DNA of 64,000 nucleotides, taken from Rhizobium sp. J15. Lineage in GTDB: Bacteria > Pseudomonadota > Alphaproteobacteria > Rhizobiales > Rhizobiaceae. Location of the stretch: NCBI RefSeq assembly GCF_002531825.1, contig NZ_NWSX01000001.1:124001-188000 (forward strand), given 5' to 3'. Under the pieces are notes generated by a model that worked only from the letters and a program-made list of their open reading frames with translations, did no database searches and was not told the origin of the DNA. The translations under genes were made by a program, and so were the position numbers. Of the stretch, positions 55,935 to 64,000 are shown piece after piece; position 1 is the first letter of the stretch; every line of letters starts with the position of its first letter.

Positions 55935-57263
55935 TTAAAAACCGGTCTTGCCGGGAATCCAGTTGGTGCCGGCGAGCGGCACCTGCGCCATGGCCGATGC
56001 CTCGATCGTCAGTGCGACGAGGTCTTCCGGCTCGAGATTGTGCAGGTGGTTCTTGCCGCAGGCGCGCGCGATCGTCTGCGCTTCGAGCGTCATGACCTTG
56101 AGGTAGTTGGCAAGGCGGCGGCCGGCCGCAACCGGGTCGAGGCGTTTTGAAAGCTCCGGATCCTGGGTGGTGATGCCGGCCGGATCCTTGCCTTCATGCC
56201 AGTCGTCATAGGCGCCGGCCGTCGTGCCGAGTTTCTGATATTCCGCTTCCCAGTGCGGATCGTTGTCGCCGATGGCGACGAGGGCGGCCGTGCCGATCGC
56301 CACCGCATCGGCGCCGAGCGCCAATGCCTTGGCGACGTCGGCACCCGAGCGGATGCCGCCGGAAACGATGAGCTGCACCTTGCGGTGCATGCCGAGATCC
56401 TGCAGCGCCTGGACGGCCGGACGAATGCAGGCGAGCGTCGGCATGCCGACATTCTCGATGAAGACGTCCTGCGTGGCCGCCGTGCCGCCTTGCATGCCGT
56501 CGAGCACGACGACGTCGGCGCCGGCCTTCACGGCAAGGGCGGTGTCGTAATAGGGCCGCGCGCCGCCGACCTTGACGTAGATCGGCTTTTCCCAGTCGGT
56601 GATCTCGCGCAGCTCCATGATCTTGATTTCCAGATCGTCGGGGCCGGTCCAATCGGGATGGCGGCAGGCCGAGCGCTGGTCGATGCCCTTCGGCAGGTTG
56701 CGCATGTTGGCGACGCGGTCGGAGATCTTCTGGCCGAGCAGCATGCCGCCGCCGCCGGGCTTGGCGCCCTGGCCGACCACGACTTCGATCGCATCGGCGC
56801 GGCGCAAATCCTTGGGGTTCATGCCGTAGCGCGACGGCAGGTACTGATAGACCAGCGTCTGCGAATGGCCGCGCTCTTCATCGGTCATGCCGCCGTCGCC
56901 TGTCGTGGTCGAGGTGCCTGCGATCGTCGCGCCGCGGCCGAGCGCTTCCTTGGCGTTGCCGGACAGCGCGCCGAAGCTCATGCCGGCAATGGTGATCGGC
57001 GTCTTCAGCGTGATCGGCTTCTTGGCGAAACGCGAGCCGAGCACCACTGTCGTGTCGCACTTCTCCCGATAGCCTTCGAGCGGATAGCGCGAGATGGAGG
57101 CGCCGAGAAACAACAGATCGTCGAAATGCGGAACCTTGCGCTTGGTGCCGGCGCCGCGGATGTCGTAAATGCCGGTGGCGGCCGCGCGGCGGATTTCGGC
57201 GAGCGTATAGTCGTCGAAGGTCGCGGACTTGCGGGGCGGAGTATAAGGGTTGTGATAGCTCAT
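55935..57263 (-). CDS. glxD: Glutamate-synthase-like FMN-binding subunit GlxD/MgsC
   Basis: A 442-residue protein equivalent to the FMN/iron-sulfur domain of glutamate synthase. It shows KTPITIAGMSFGALSGNAKE, the FMN region GADVVVLDGMQGGTAATQDV, and VSGGIRSGADVAKALALGAD. The C-terminal CGKNHLHNLEPEDLVALT is typical. Split from the amidotransferase and GXGXG parts, it forms a three-subunit enzyme with GlxB and GlxC. The homologous MgsABC transfers a methylated amine to glutamate to give N-methylglutamate. Confidence 0.9.
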   Translation of the reverse strand: MSYHNPYTPPRKSATFDDYTLAEIRRAAATGIYDIRGAGTKRKVPHFDDLLFLGASISRYPLEGYREKCDTTVVLGSRFAKKPITLKTPITIAGMSFGALSGNAKEALGRGATIAGTSTTTGDGGMTDEERGHSQTLVYQYLPSRYGMNPKDLRRADAIEVVVGQGAKPGGGGMLLGQKISDRVANMRNLPKGIDQRSACRHPDWTGPDDLEIKIMELREITDWEKPIYVKVGGARPYYDTALAVKAGADVVVLDGMQGGTAATQDVFIENVGMPTLACIRPAVQALQDLGMHRKVQLIVSGGIRSGADVAKALALGADAVAIGTAALVAIGDNDPHWEAEYQKLGTTAGAYDDWHEGKDPAGITTQDPELSKRLDPVAAGRRLANYLKVMTLEAQTIARACGKNHLHNLEPEDLVALTIEASAMAQVPLAGTNWIPGKTGF

Positions 57264-57277
57264 GGGTGTCCCTCGCC

Positions 57278-57964
57278 TCAGTACGCGTCGGCGTTGTCGA
57301 TGTTGAAATTGTAGAGCTTGCGGGCCGAGCCGTAGCGCTTGAACTCTTCGGGCCTGACGTCCGTGACCCCTGCCTTGTCGAGCAACTCAGCAAGCTTCTC
57401 CAGATGCTCGGGCCGCATCTCCTTCTCGATGCAGTCGGAGCCTAGGCTCTTGACCTCGCCGCGGACGAAAAGCTTGGCTTCGTAAAGCGAATCCCCGAGC
57501 GCCTCGCCGGCGTCGCCGAGCACGACGAGATGGCCGGATTGGCCCATGAAGGCCGACATGTGGCCGATGCTGCCGTGCACGACGATGTCGATGCCCTTCA
57601 TCGAAATGCCGCAGCGCGAGGCCGCATTGCCCTTGATGACGAGCAGGCCGCCCCGGCCGGTGGCGCCGGCATACTGGCTGGCGTCGCCCTCGATGACGAC
57701 GGTGCCGGACATCATGTTTTCGGCAACGCCCGGACCGGCTGAGCCATGGACCGTAACATTGCCACCGTCATTCATGCCGGCGCAGTAATAGCCGACCGAG
57801 CCTCTGACGGCGACGGTGACGGGGCTGTCGATGCCGACGGCAACGGAATGGCTGCCACGCGGGTTGATGACCTCGAATGCGGTGTCGTTGGCGCCCTTGG
57901 AAAGGGCGTGCAGCGCGCTGTTGAGCTCGCGAAGAGGGGTGTTGGAAAGATCGAATGTGGGCAT
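57278..57964 (-). CDS. glxC: GXGXG-domain subunit GlxC/MgsB
   Basis: A 228-residue right-handed beta-helix protein matching the C-terminal GXGXG domain of glutamate synthase: VAVRGSVGYYCAGMNDGGNV, GDASQYAGATGRGGLLVIKG, GSIGHMSAFMGQSGHLVVLG. The ATG at 57964 with GAGGA four bases upstream gives the expected length; a longer frame overlaps glxB. It is the structural subunit of the three-part glx enzyme. Confidence 0.9.
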   Translation of the reverse strand: MPTFDLSNTPLRELNSALHALSKGANDTAFEVINPRGSHSVAVGIDSPVTVAVRGSVGYYCAGMNDGGNVTVHGSAGPGVAENMMSGTVVIEGDASQYAGATGRGGLLVIKGNAASRCGISMKGIDIVVHGSIGHMSAFMGQSGHLVVLGDAGEALGDSLYEAKLFVRGEVKSLGSDCIEKEMRPEHLEKLAELLDKAGVTDVRPEEFKRYGSARKLYNFNIDNADAY

Positions 57965-58022
57965 TGGGTCCTCGTTGGTCGGGGGAGACGGTTTCAGCCG
58001 GCTCCTGGCTTTCGGGCGCCCC

Positions 58023-58928
58023 TCAGGCGGCCTTGTCGTGATCCCAGAAGTAGACGGTCGCCGGCTCCGGCTCCCAGACGCGGGCATTCTCGATGCCGGG
58101 AAGGTTGACCAGCGCGCGATATTCCGAGCCGAAGGCGACATATTGGTTGGTCTCGGCCATGACGGCGGGCTTGCAGGCGATCGGATCGCGCACCACGCCG
58201 AAGCCGGACTTGGTGCCGACGACGAAGGTGAAGAAACCGTCGAGATCGTCGAGCGCGCCGGTCAGCGCCTGGCCGAGATCCTTGCCCTTGGCCATCTCGG
58301 CGGTCAGATAGGCGGCGGCGACTTCGGAATCGTTCTGGGTCTCGAAGCTCATGCCTTCGCGGATGAGTTCACGGCGCAGGTTGTTGTGGTTGGACAGTGA
58401 GCCGTTGTGCACCAGGCACTGGTCGGCGCCGGTCGAGAACGGATGGGCGCCGAGCGTGGTGACGGCGGATTCGGTCGCCATGCGGGTGTGGCCGATGCCG
58501 TGGGTGCCGCCCATGGCGCGGACGTCGAAGCGCGCGACCACATCTTTCGGCAGGCCGATTTCCTTGTAGATTTCGACGCTTTCGCCCGAGCCCATGAGAC
58601 GGACCGTCGGGCGGATCTGTTCGAGCGCCTCACGCACGGCGCCAAGCTTGGAGGCATCAAGCTCAAGGACTGCGTGCGTGCTCTTGATCCACACATGGGC
58701 TTTGATATCAGCCTTCTCGAGGTCGCCGGCGAGGCCTTCGAAGTCGACACCAGGATCGGCGGACTGGATGGTCACCTTCGCCCTGCCCTCGGCGGAGCCG
58801 CCATAGATCGCGATGCCGGCCGAGTCCGGCCCGCGGTCCGTCATGGTGATCAGCATGTCCGAGAGAAGATTTCCCAGCTGAGGCTCAAGGCTCTTGTCCT
58901 TGAGGAAAAGTCCAACGATGCCGCACAT
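58023..58928 (-). CDS. glxB: Class II glutamine amidotransferase GlxB/MgsA
   Basis: A 301-residue Ntn amidotransferase. Translation begins MCGIVGLF, so Cys2 becomes the N-terminal nucleophile after Met removal. GIGHTRMATESAVT and LVHNGSLSNHNNLRREL are the glutamine-binding motifs. A strong GAAAGGAGG precedes the start. It is the first subunit gene of the glxBCD operon, downstream of the XRE-cupin regulator. Confidence 0.92.
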   Translation of the reverse strand: MCGIVGLFLKDKSLEPQLGNLLSDMLITMTDRGPDSAGIAIYGGSAEGRAKVTIQSADPGVDFEGLAGDLEKADIKAHVWIKSTHAVLELDASKLGAVREALEQIRPTVRLMGSGESVEIYKEIGLPKDVVARFDVRAMGGTHGIGHTRMATESAVTTLGAHPFSTGADQCLVHNGSLSNHNNLRRELIREGMSFETQNDSEVAAAYLTAEMAKGKDLGQALTGALDDLDGFFTFVVGTKSGFGVVRDPIACKPAVMAETNQYVAFGSEYRALVNLPGIENARVWEPEPATVYFWDHDKAA

Positions 58929-59017
58929 AGCCTGTGCCTCCTTTCAAGTTGGGAAAGGAGTAACAGCTCTGCCTGCGGACTTCAACTGAGGAGAATAAAT
59001 TTTTCTTTTAAGGCAAG

Positions 59018-59701
59018 TCAGCCCCTGGTGCTCTGCTGGGGATAGCTGATGATCGAGAGGTAGCGGCTCGGCAGTTTCACCAACTGCTCCGGCCCATGCG
59101 GCGCATCGGCATCGAAGAACAGGCTGTCGCCCGGCTGCATCTGGAAAAGCTGATCGCCATGGCGATAAACGACCTCGCCTTCGAGCATGTAGAGAAACTC
59201 CATGCCTTCGTGCTGGAAGGTCGGGAAGACGTCGGAATCGGCCGTCAGCGTAATGAGATAGGGCTCGACGATGACGCCGCTCGAATTGTTGTCGATATGG
59301 CCGAGCAGATTATATTGGTGGCCGGCCCGCGTGCCGCGCCGTTCGAGCTCGACGCCCTCTCCCGCCTTGACGAAGACGGCGTTGCGCGGTTCTTCGTAGC
59401 GGCGGAAGAAGGCCGTCAGCGGCACGCCGAGCGCCCGCGACAGCGATTGCAGCGTCGTCAGCGACGGCGAAATGTTGCCGTTCTCGATCTTCGACAGCAT
59501 GCCGAGCGAAATGCCCGTCGCGGCCGCAAGATCGGTGACCGTGATGCCGAGTTTCTTGCGGTAGGCGCGCACCTCATGGCCGATCGCCATTTCGAGATTG
59601 TTTTCCTTCGGCTCCCGAACGGCGTGCGGGTCCTGGGAAAAGGGGGTGCGCCCGCCATGCGCCTGTTCCGGTTGATCTGCCGCTTCACGCTTCGATTTCA
59701 T
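59018..59701 (-). CDS. XRE-cupin transcriptional regulator
   Basis: A 227-residue regulator. After a 40-residue polar tail, the Cro/C1-type HTH reads VRAYRKKLGITVTDLAAATG, then ISLGMLSKIENGNISPSLTT. A C-terminal cupin (FQHEGMEFLYMLEGEVVYRH and GDSLFFDADAPHGPEQL) would sense a small ligand. Start chosen at the ATG at 59701. Such regulators are usual for polyamine, methylamine or glutamate-family pathways. An inverted repeat at 59750-59769 is a likely autoregulatory site. Confidence 0.9.
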   Translation of the reverse strand: MKSKREAADQPEQAHGGRTPFSQDPHAVREPKENNLEMAIGHEVRAYRKKLGITVTDLAAATGISLGMLSKIENGNISPSLTTLQSLSRALGVPLTAFFRRYEEPRNAVFVKAGEGVELERRGTRAGHQYNLLGHIDNNSSGVIVEPYLITLTADSDVFPTFQHEGMEFLYMLEGEVVYRHGDQLFQMQPGDSLFFDADAPHGPEQLVKLPSRYLSIISYPQQSTRG

Positions 59702-59749
59702 GGCTCGCCTTTGCTTTCGTTCAGAGGCAACCCTATCGCCATAGTGAAA

Positions 59750-59769
59750 TTTCCTCAACCGTGAGGAAA
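59750..59769. promoter_or_regulatory. Candidate XRE operator TTTCCTCA-N4-TGAGGAAA
   Basis: Perfect eight-base inverted arms with a four-base spacer lie between the glxA stop and the start of the XRE-cupin gene, about 50 bases upstream of that start. Position and dyad size suit a Cro/C1-type dimer. Confidence 0.6.
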
Positions 59770-59771
59770 AT

Positions 59772-60731
59772 CTATTCCCGCCGCGCCTCGCGCGGCGCCA
59801 CACCATAGACGGCGCGGAACAGCCGGGAAAAATGGCTGAGACTGGAAAAGCCGGTGGCGACGGCGATCTCCGACACGGAAAGCGGGCTTTGTTTCAGCAG
59901 GCGATGGGCATGCTGCAGCCTGATCCTGTGGTATTGATCGAGGAAGGTGGTGCCGAGATGGGTTGCAAAGAGGCGGTCGAGATGGCGGGCGGAAACACCG
60001 GCGATGCGCGCCATGGCGGCGCGATCGAGCGGCATCTCGATCGTCTCCTCCATCCGTTCGAGCACACTGAGCAGGCCGGGATGATGGGCGCCATAACGCT
60101 CGGCGAGCGACGCGCGCTGGGGCGCTGCCGGCTCGTTGACCTCGGTGTGGAGATACCAGTCGCTGACACGGCGGGCGAAATCCGGCCCCATGCGCTCGGT
60201 GATCAGCACATGCATCATGTCGAGCGCTGAGATGCCGCCGCCGCAGGAGATTCTGCTGCCGTCGATCAAAAAGCGCGCCTGGCGCGGCGAAAGATCCGGG
60301 AAAGCCTCGAGAAGAGCGGCGGCGTATTCCCAGTGGATGGTGAAGTCGCGGCCGGTGAGGAGCCCGGCGGCCGCCATTAGATAGGGGCCGCCTGAAATGC
60401 CGCCGATCCTGACACCTTCGCGCGACAGCTGCCTGAGGCAGGCGAGAACGCCGGGATAGCGCCACTCGCGCGGCGAGCCGCCGGCGCAGACGAAGGCCGT
60501 GCCGAGCCCCGCGCCCCTGCTGGGAAGAGGTTCGGCCGGCACCGGCACGCCAGAGGAGGAGCGCGCGGGCGCGCCGTCCGGCGAGAACGTCCGCAGACGA
60601 TAGATATCGCGTCCGGCCAGGAGATTTGCCGCCCTGAGCGGCTCCGTCGCCGAAGCGTAGGACATCAGCGCGAATCCCGGGATCAGGATAAAGCCGATCT
60701 CCTGGACATTTCTGGTATCGGATGAGGACAT
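59772..60731 (-). CDS. glxA: GlxA family transcriptional regulator (DJ-1/PfpI plus AraC)
   Basis: A 319-residue regulator combining an N-terminal class I amidotransferase-like DJ-1/PfpI domain (residues about 10-180, with the pseudo-active segment GGISGGPYLMAAAG, no Cys nucleophile) and a C-terminal AraC HTH pair (MARIASVSARHLDRL-like and VSEIAVATGFSSLSHFSRLF). This architecture is that of GlxA, ArgR and GbdR. GbdR in Pseudomonas activates glycine betaine and sarcosine genes, which fits the divergent sox operon here. Confidence 0.92.
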   Translation of the reverse strand: MSSSDTRNVQEIGFILIPGFALMSYASATEPLRAANLLAGRDIYRLRTFSPDGAPARSSSGVPVPAEPLPSRGAGLGTAFVCAGGSPREWRYPGVLACLRQLSREGVRIGGISGGPYLMAAAGLLTGRDFTIHWEYAAALLEAFPDLSPRQARFLIDGSRISCGGGISALDMMHVLITERMGPDFARRVSDWYLHTEVNEPAAPQRASLAERYGAHHPGLLSVLERMEETIEMPLDRAAMARIAGVSARHLDRLFATHLGTTFLDQYHRIRLQHAHRLLKQSPLSVSEIAVATGFSSLSHFSRLFRAVYGVAPREARRE

Positions 60732-60818
60732 GTCCCTTTTATATTCATTAGTGTCCTAATTGCGCAAGTTCGCGGCGGTCTTTCTGGCATCATGCGGCGG
60801 TTCTTTTCGGATTGACCC

Positions 60819-62069
60819 ATGCGCTACTCCGCTCTTTCGATTTTCCTGAACGGCCTTCGCGGCAACAAAAGCTGGGCGCCCGCCTGGCGCGACCCGGCAC
60901 CGAAGCCGCATTACGACGTCGTCATCGTCGGCGGCGGCGGTCACGGCCTTGCCACCGCCTATTATCTCGCCAAGGAATTCGGCATCACCAATGTCGCCGT
61001 GCTCGAAAAGAGTTATCTCGGCTCCGGCAATATCGGCCGGAACACCACGATCATCCGTTCCAATTACCTGTTGCCGGGCAACAATCCCTTCTACGAGCTG
61101 TCGATGAAGCTCTGGGAAGGCCTGGAGCAGGACTTCAACTTCAACGCCATGGTCTCGCAGCGCGGCGTGCTCAACCTCTTCCATTCCGACGCGCAGCGTG
61201 ACGCCTATACGCGCCGCGGCAACGCCATGCGGCTGCACGGCGTCGACGCCGAGCTTCTCGACCGGCAGGCGGTACGCAAGAAACTGCCCTTCCTCGATTT
61301 CGACAATGCGCGTTTCCCTATCCTGGGCGGCCTGTTCCACCCGCGCGGCGGCACGGTGCGCCACGATGCGGTCGCCTGGGGTTATGCCCGCGGCGCAGAC
61401 AGCCGCGGCGTCGATATCATCACCCAGTGCGAGGTGACGGGCATCCGCACTGAAAACGGTCAAGTTACCGGCGTCGAGACCAGCAGGGGCTTCATCGGCT
61501 GCGGCAAGCTGGCGCTGGCGGCGGCCGGCAATTCCACCGTCGTCGCCGATATGGCCGGCCTTCGCCTGCCGATCGAAAGCCATGTGCTGCAGGCCTTCGT
61601 TTCCGAAGGGCTGAAGCCCTTCATCGACAATGTCGTCACCTTCGGCGCCGGGCATTTCTATGTCTCCCAGTCCGACAAGGGCGGCCTCGTCTTCGGCGGC
61701 GATATCGACGGCTATAATTCCTATGCCCAGCGCGGCAATCTGGCGACAGTCGAGCATGTCGCCGAAGCCGGTGTGGCGATGATCCCTTCCCTGTCGCGGG
61801 TGCGTTTTCTGCGCTCCTGGGGCGGGGTCATGGACATGAGCATGGACGGCTCGCCGATCATCGACCGCACCCATATCGACAATCTCTATCTCAACGCCGG
61901 CTGGTGTTACGGCGGCTTCAAGGCGACGCCCGCGTCCGGCTTCTGCTACGCCCATCTGATCGCCCGCAACACGCCGCATCAGACGGCCCGGGCCTTCCGG
62001 CTCGACCGTTTCGCCCGCGGCTATCCGATCGATGAAAAGGGCGTCGGCGCCCAGCCCAATCTGCACTGA
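60819..62069 (+). CDS. soxB: Sarcosine oxidase beta / N-methylglutamate dehydrogenase MgdA-like subunit
   Basis: A 416-residue flavoprotein of the SoxB family. The FAD-binding motif is YDVVIVGGGGHGLATAYYLA (about residues 32-51), and RNTTIIRSNYLLPG is strongly conserved in the beta subunit. The C-terminal segment with NLYLNAGWCYGGFKATPASG is typical. With subunits D, A and G it demethylates sarcosine or N-methylglutamate, passing the one-carbon unit to THF. It is divergent from glxA. Confidence 0.9.
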   Translation: MRYSALSIFLNGLRGNKSWAPAWRDPAPKPHYDVVIVGGGGHGLATAYYLAKEFGITNVAVLEKSYLGSGNIGRNTTIIRSNYLLPGNNPFYELSMKLWEGLEQDFNFNAMVSQRGVLNLFHSDAQRDAYTRRGNAMRLHGVDAELLDRQAVRKKLPFLDFDNARFPILGGLFHPRGGTVRHDAVAWGYARGADSRGVDIITQCEVTGIRTENGQVTGVETSRGFIGCGKLALAAAGNSTVVADMAGLRLPIESHVLQAFVSEGLKPFIDNVVTFGAGHFYVSQSDKGGLVFGGDIDGYNSYAQRGNLATVEHVAEAGVAMIPSLSRVRFLRSWGGVMDMSMDGSPIIDRTHIDNLYLNAGWCYGGFKATPASGFCYAHLIARNTPHQTARAFRLDRFARGYPIDEKGVGAQPNLH

Positions 62070-62082
62070 GGACATTTAGACG

Positions 62083-62364
62083 ATGGCAAGCCTGATTTCT
62101 TGTCCCCATTGCGGCGTCCGGCCCAAGGAGGAATTCTCGATCCGCGGCGATGCGAACCTGGTCCGGCCGGCGCCGGATGCCGGCGCGGATGCCTGGTACG
62201 ACTATGTCTATCTGCGCGACAATCCGAAGGGCCGGCATAGCGAATACTGGCACCATTCCTCCGGATGCCGCCGCTGGCTGATCGTCGAGCGCGATACCGT
62301 CACCCATAAGGTTCATGGTGTCAGGGATGCCGCTCTTGCCAAGCTCGGCGGAGAACCGGCATGA
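62083..62364 (+). CDS. soxD: Sarcosine oxidase delta / MgdB-like subunit
   Basis: A 93-residue zinc-binding subunit. Cysteines in ISCPHCGVRPKEEF, a His in KGRHSEYWHHSSGC and the later Cys give the zinc site of the delta subunit, and the end WLIVERDTVTHKVHGV is conserved. It follows soxB by 13 bases and overlaps soxA by four bases (ATGA). Confidence 0.93.
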   Translation: MASLISCPHCGVRPKEEFSIRGDANLVRPAPDAGADAWYDYVYLRDNPKGRHSEYWHHSSGCRRWLIVERDTVTHKVHGVRDAALAKLGGEPA

Positions 62365-64000
62365 CGAGTTTCCGTCTTTCCTCCGGCGGCCGCATCGACC
62401 GGGCCGCGACACTCGGCTTCACCTTCGACGGCAAGGCGCTGGAAGGCCATCCGGGCGACACGCTCGCCTCGGCGCTGCTGGCCAACGGTATCCAGCTCGT
62501 CGGCCGCAGCTTCAAATATCACCGCCCGCGCGGCATTCTGACGGCGGGGGCCGCCGAACCGAACGCGCTGGTGACGACAGGCAGCGGCGGGCGCACCGAA
62601 CCGAATACGCGCGCGACGATGATCGAGCTTTACCAGGGGCTGACGGCCAAGAGCCAGAACCGCTGGCCTTCGCTCGATTTCGATGTCGGCGCCGTCAACG
62701 GCCTGCTCTCGCCTTTCCTCAGCGCCGGTTTCTACTACAAGACCTTCATGTGGCCGGCGGCCCTCTGGGAAAAGCTCTACGAGCCGGTGATCCGCAAGGC
62801 GGCGGGCCTCGGCCGCGCCTCCTACGAAGCCGATCCCGACGCCTATGAGAAATGTTGGGCGCATTGCGATCTGTTGGTGATCGGCGCCGGCCCCACCGGT
62901 CTTGCCGCGGCACTCACCGCCGGGCGCGCCGGCGCGCGCGTCATTCTTGCCGACGAAGGCGCCGAATTCGGCGGCAGCCTGCTTTCCCGCGGCGCAGTCG
63001 ACGGCAAGCCGGCGGACGCTGTTCTCGGCGAGCTGCTGGCCGAACTCGAAGGGCTGGCGAATGTGCGCCGCCTGCCGCGCATGATCGTGTTCGGCTGGTA
63101 CGACGACAATGTTTTCGGCGCGGTCGAACGTGTGCAGAAGCATGTGGCGCTGCCCGATCCCGAGCGCCCCGTCGAAAGATTGTGGCGCATCGTCGCCCGC
63201 CAGGCGCTTCTGGCGACGGGAGCCGAGGAGCGGCCGCTCGTCTTCGGCGGCAACGATATTCCCGGCGTGATGATGGCAGGCGCCATGCGCAGCTATCTCA
63301 ATCGGCAGGCGGTGGCGCCAGGCCAAAGCACGGTGATCTTCACCACCAACGATACTGCATATGACACCGCCGCCGACCTCGAAGCCGCCGGCCTTCGAGT
63401 TGCCGCGATCGTCGACAGCCGCGCCGATGGCGGCAAGGGCTGGCAGGGCCGCGCTGAGGTTCTGCGGGGCGCCCGGGTCATCGATGCAGAGGGCGGCAAG
63501 CGCCTGCGCGGCGTCAGCATCGAGACCGCAGGCGGCATTCGCCGGATCGACGCGGATGCGCTCGCCATGTCGAGCGGCTGGAGCCCGGTCATTCATCTTG
63601 CCTGCCATCGCGGCGGCAAGCCGCAATGGTCCGAGGAGTCTTCGGCATTTCTGGCGCCGGCATCACAGGACGGCCTTGCCGTTGCCGGCGCAGCCGCCGG
63701 CCTTGCGCAAACCACGGCCTGCCTCGGCGATGGCGCGGCGAAGGCCGCCGCCGCATTGCAGGCAATCGGCTTTTCAGCGGAACCGGCCTTTGTTTCAGCT
63801 CCCGAGACGGCTCCGTATGCAAAGCCGCTCTGGTCGGTGAAAGGCTCGAAGGGCAAGGCCTTCGTCGACTATCAGAACGACGTGCACCTCAAGGACCTCG
63901 GGCTTGCCGTGCGCGAAGGCTACGGCCATGTCGAGCTTGCCAAGCGTTATACCACCAGCGGCATGGCGACCGACCAGGGCAAGCTTTCCAACATCAACGC
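62361..64000 (+). CDS. soxA: Sarcosine oxidase alpha / MgdC-like subunit (3' end outside window)
   Basis: The frame opens at the ATG at 62361 and stays open to the right edge (about 546 codons of the expected ~1000). The N-terminal ferredoxin-like domain includes LEGHPGDTLASALLANGIQL and VGRSFKYHRPRG. The FAD/NAD-binding domain starts near residue 170 with DLLVIGAGPTGLAAALTAGR. The last visible part, including YGHVELAKRYTTSGMATDQG, leads into the THF-binding aminomethyltransferase domain. The gamma subunit gene should follow. Confidence 0.92.
   Translation, partial: MTSFRLSSGGRIDRAATLGFTFDGKALEGHPGDTLASALLANGIQLVGRSFKYHRPRGILTAGAAEPNALVTTGSGGRTEPNTRATMIELYQGLTAKSQNRWPSLDFDVGAVNGLLSPFLSAGFYYKTFMWPAALWEKLYEPVIRKAAGLGRASYEADPDAYEKCWAHCDLLVIGAGPTGLAAALTAGRAGARVILADEGAEFGGSLLSRGAVDGKPADAVLGELLAELEGLANVRRLPRMIVFGWYDDNVFGAVERVQKHVALPDPERPVERLWRIVARQALLATGAEERPLVFGGNDIPGVMMAGAMRSYLNRQAVAPGQSTVIFTTNDTAYDTAADLEAAGLRVAAIVDSRADGGKGWQGRAEVLRGARVIDAEGGKRLRGVSIETAGGIRRIDADALAMSSGWSPVIHLACHRGGKPQWSEESSAFLAPASQDGLAVAGAAAGLAQTTACLGDGAAKAAAALQAIGFSAEPAFVSAPETAPYAKPLWSVKGSKGKAFVDYQNDVHLKDLGLAVREGYGHVELAKRYTTSGMATDQGKLSNIN

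Overview
The window reads as a high-GC alphaproteobacterial replicon of the Rhizobium etli / R. leguminosarum type. Pointers are a RidA/RpiR/ROK catabolic cluster, the glxA-glxBCD-glnT-purU-sox block, CUT1 sugar transport with a Gfo/Idh/MocA enzyme, an alphaproteobacterial anti-Shine-Dalgarno ('cuckoo') small-RNA array, and minCDE next to a CtrA box. In Rhizobiaceae minCDE usually sits on a chromid or megaplasmid, so this is probably a large secondary replicon; that last step is inference.

Layout. 1-440: 3' end of a saccharopine-dehydrogenase-like gene. 622-1509: dienelactone hydrolase. 1821-7244: a sugar operon (Gfo/Idh/MocA oxidoreductase, two permeases, binding protein, ATPase). 7352-12286: an accessory island with a frameshifted FRG-domain gene, a putative PD-(D/E)XK nuclease, two small proteins (zinc-ribbon and YjzC-like) and an orphan DndB. 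Its divergent control region holds six GAGCTC palindromes on an exact 22-bp grid. 12620-12870: a decayed copy of the 3' end of the D-threonine-aldolase-like gene at 18225-19325. The two copies bracket a cassette (12898-17867) of AraC, SDR, GST, isochorismatase-like hydrolase, membrane protein, cupin and TetR.

18225-26015: a catabolic cluster (D-threonine-aldolase-like enzyme, M81 peptidase, NTF2-like protein, RidA, RpiR regulator, SDR, MFS, ROK regulator) of unknown substrate. 26072-31421: class V aminotransferase with divergent LysR, two DMT exporters and an AraC regulator. 31462-38328: GH20 hexosaminidase, a lone flagellin and a GH94-like phosphorylase. 38325-40802: kduI-kduD-gntR for uronate/pectin breakdown, with a GntR-type operator. 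40987-41510: a DUF1127 gene followed on the same strand by an array of hairpins whose loops carry CCUCCUCCC.

41664-47335: exonuclease, FAD amine oxidase, aldo/keto reductase, minE-minD-minC. 47640-53467: TetR-controlled RND efflux pair and an SDR. 53590-64000: purU, glnT, glxD, glxC, glxB, an XRE-cupin regulator and glxA on the minus strand, divergent from soxB-soxD-soxA, which runs off the end. Together the last block matches the gene set of the N-methylglutamate / sarcosine route: a glutamine-synthetase-like ligase, a three-subunit glutamate-synthase-like enzyme, a heterotetrameric THF-linked demethylating oxidase, and PurU to release formate from the folate pool.

No tRNA, rRNA, intact insertion sequence, integrase or CRISPR array was recognised. 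All calls come from reading the sequence and its translations; no database search was run.
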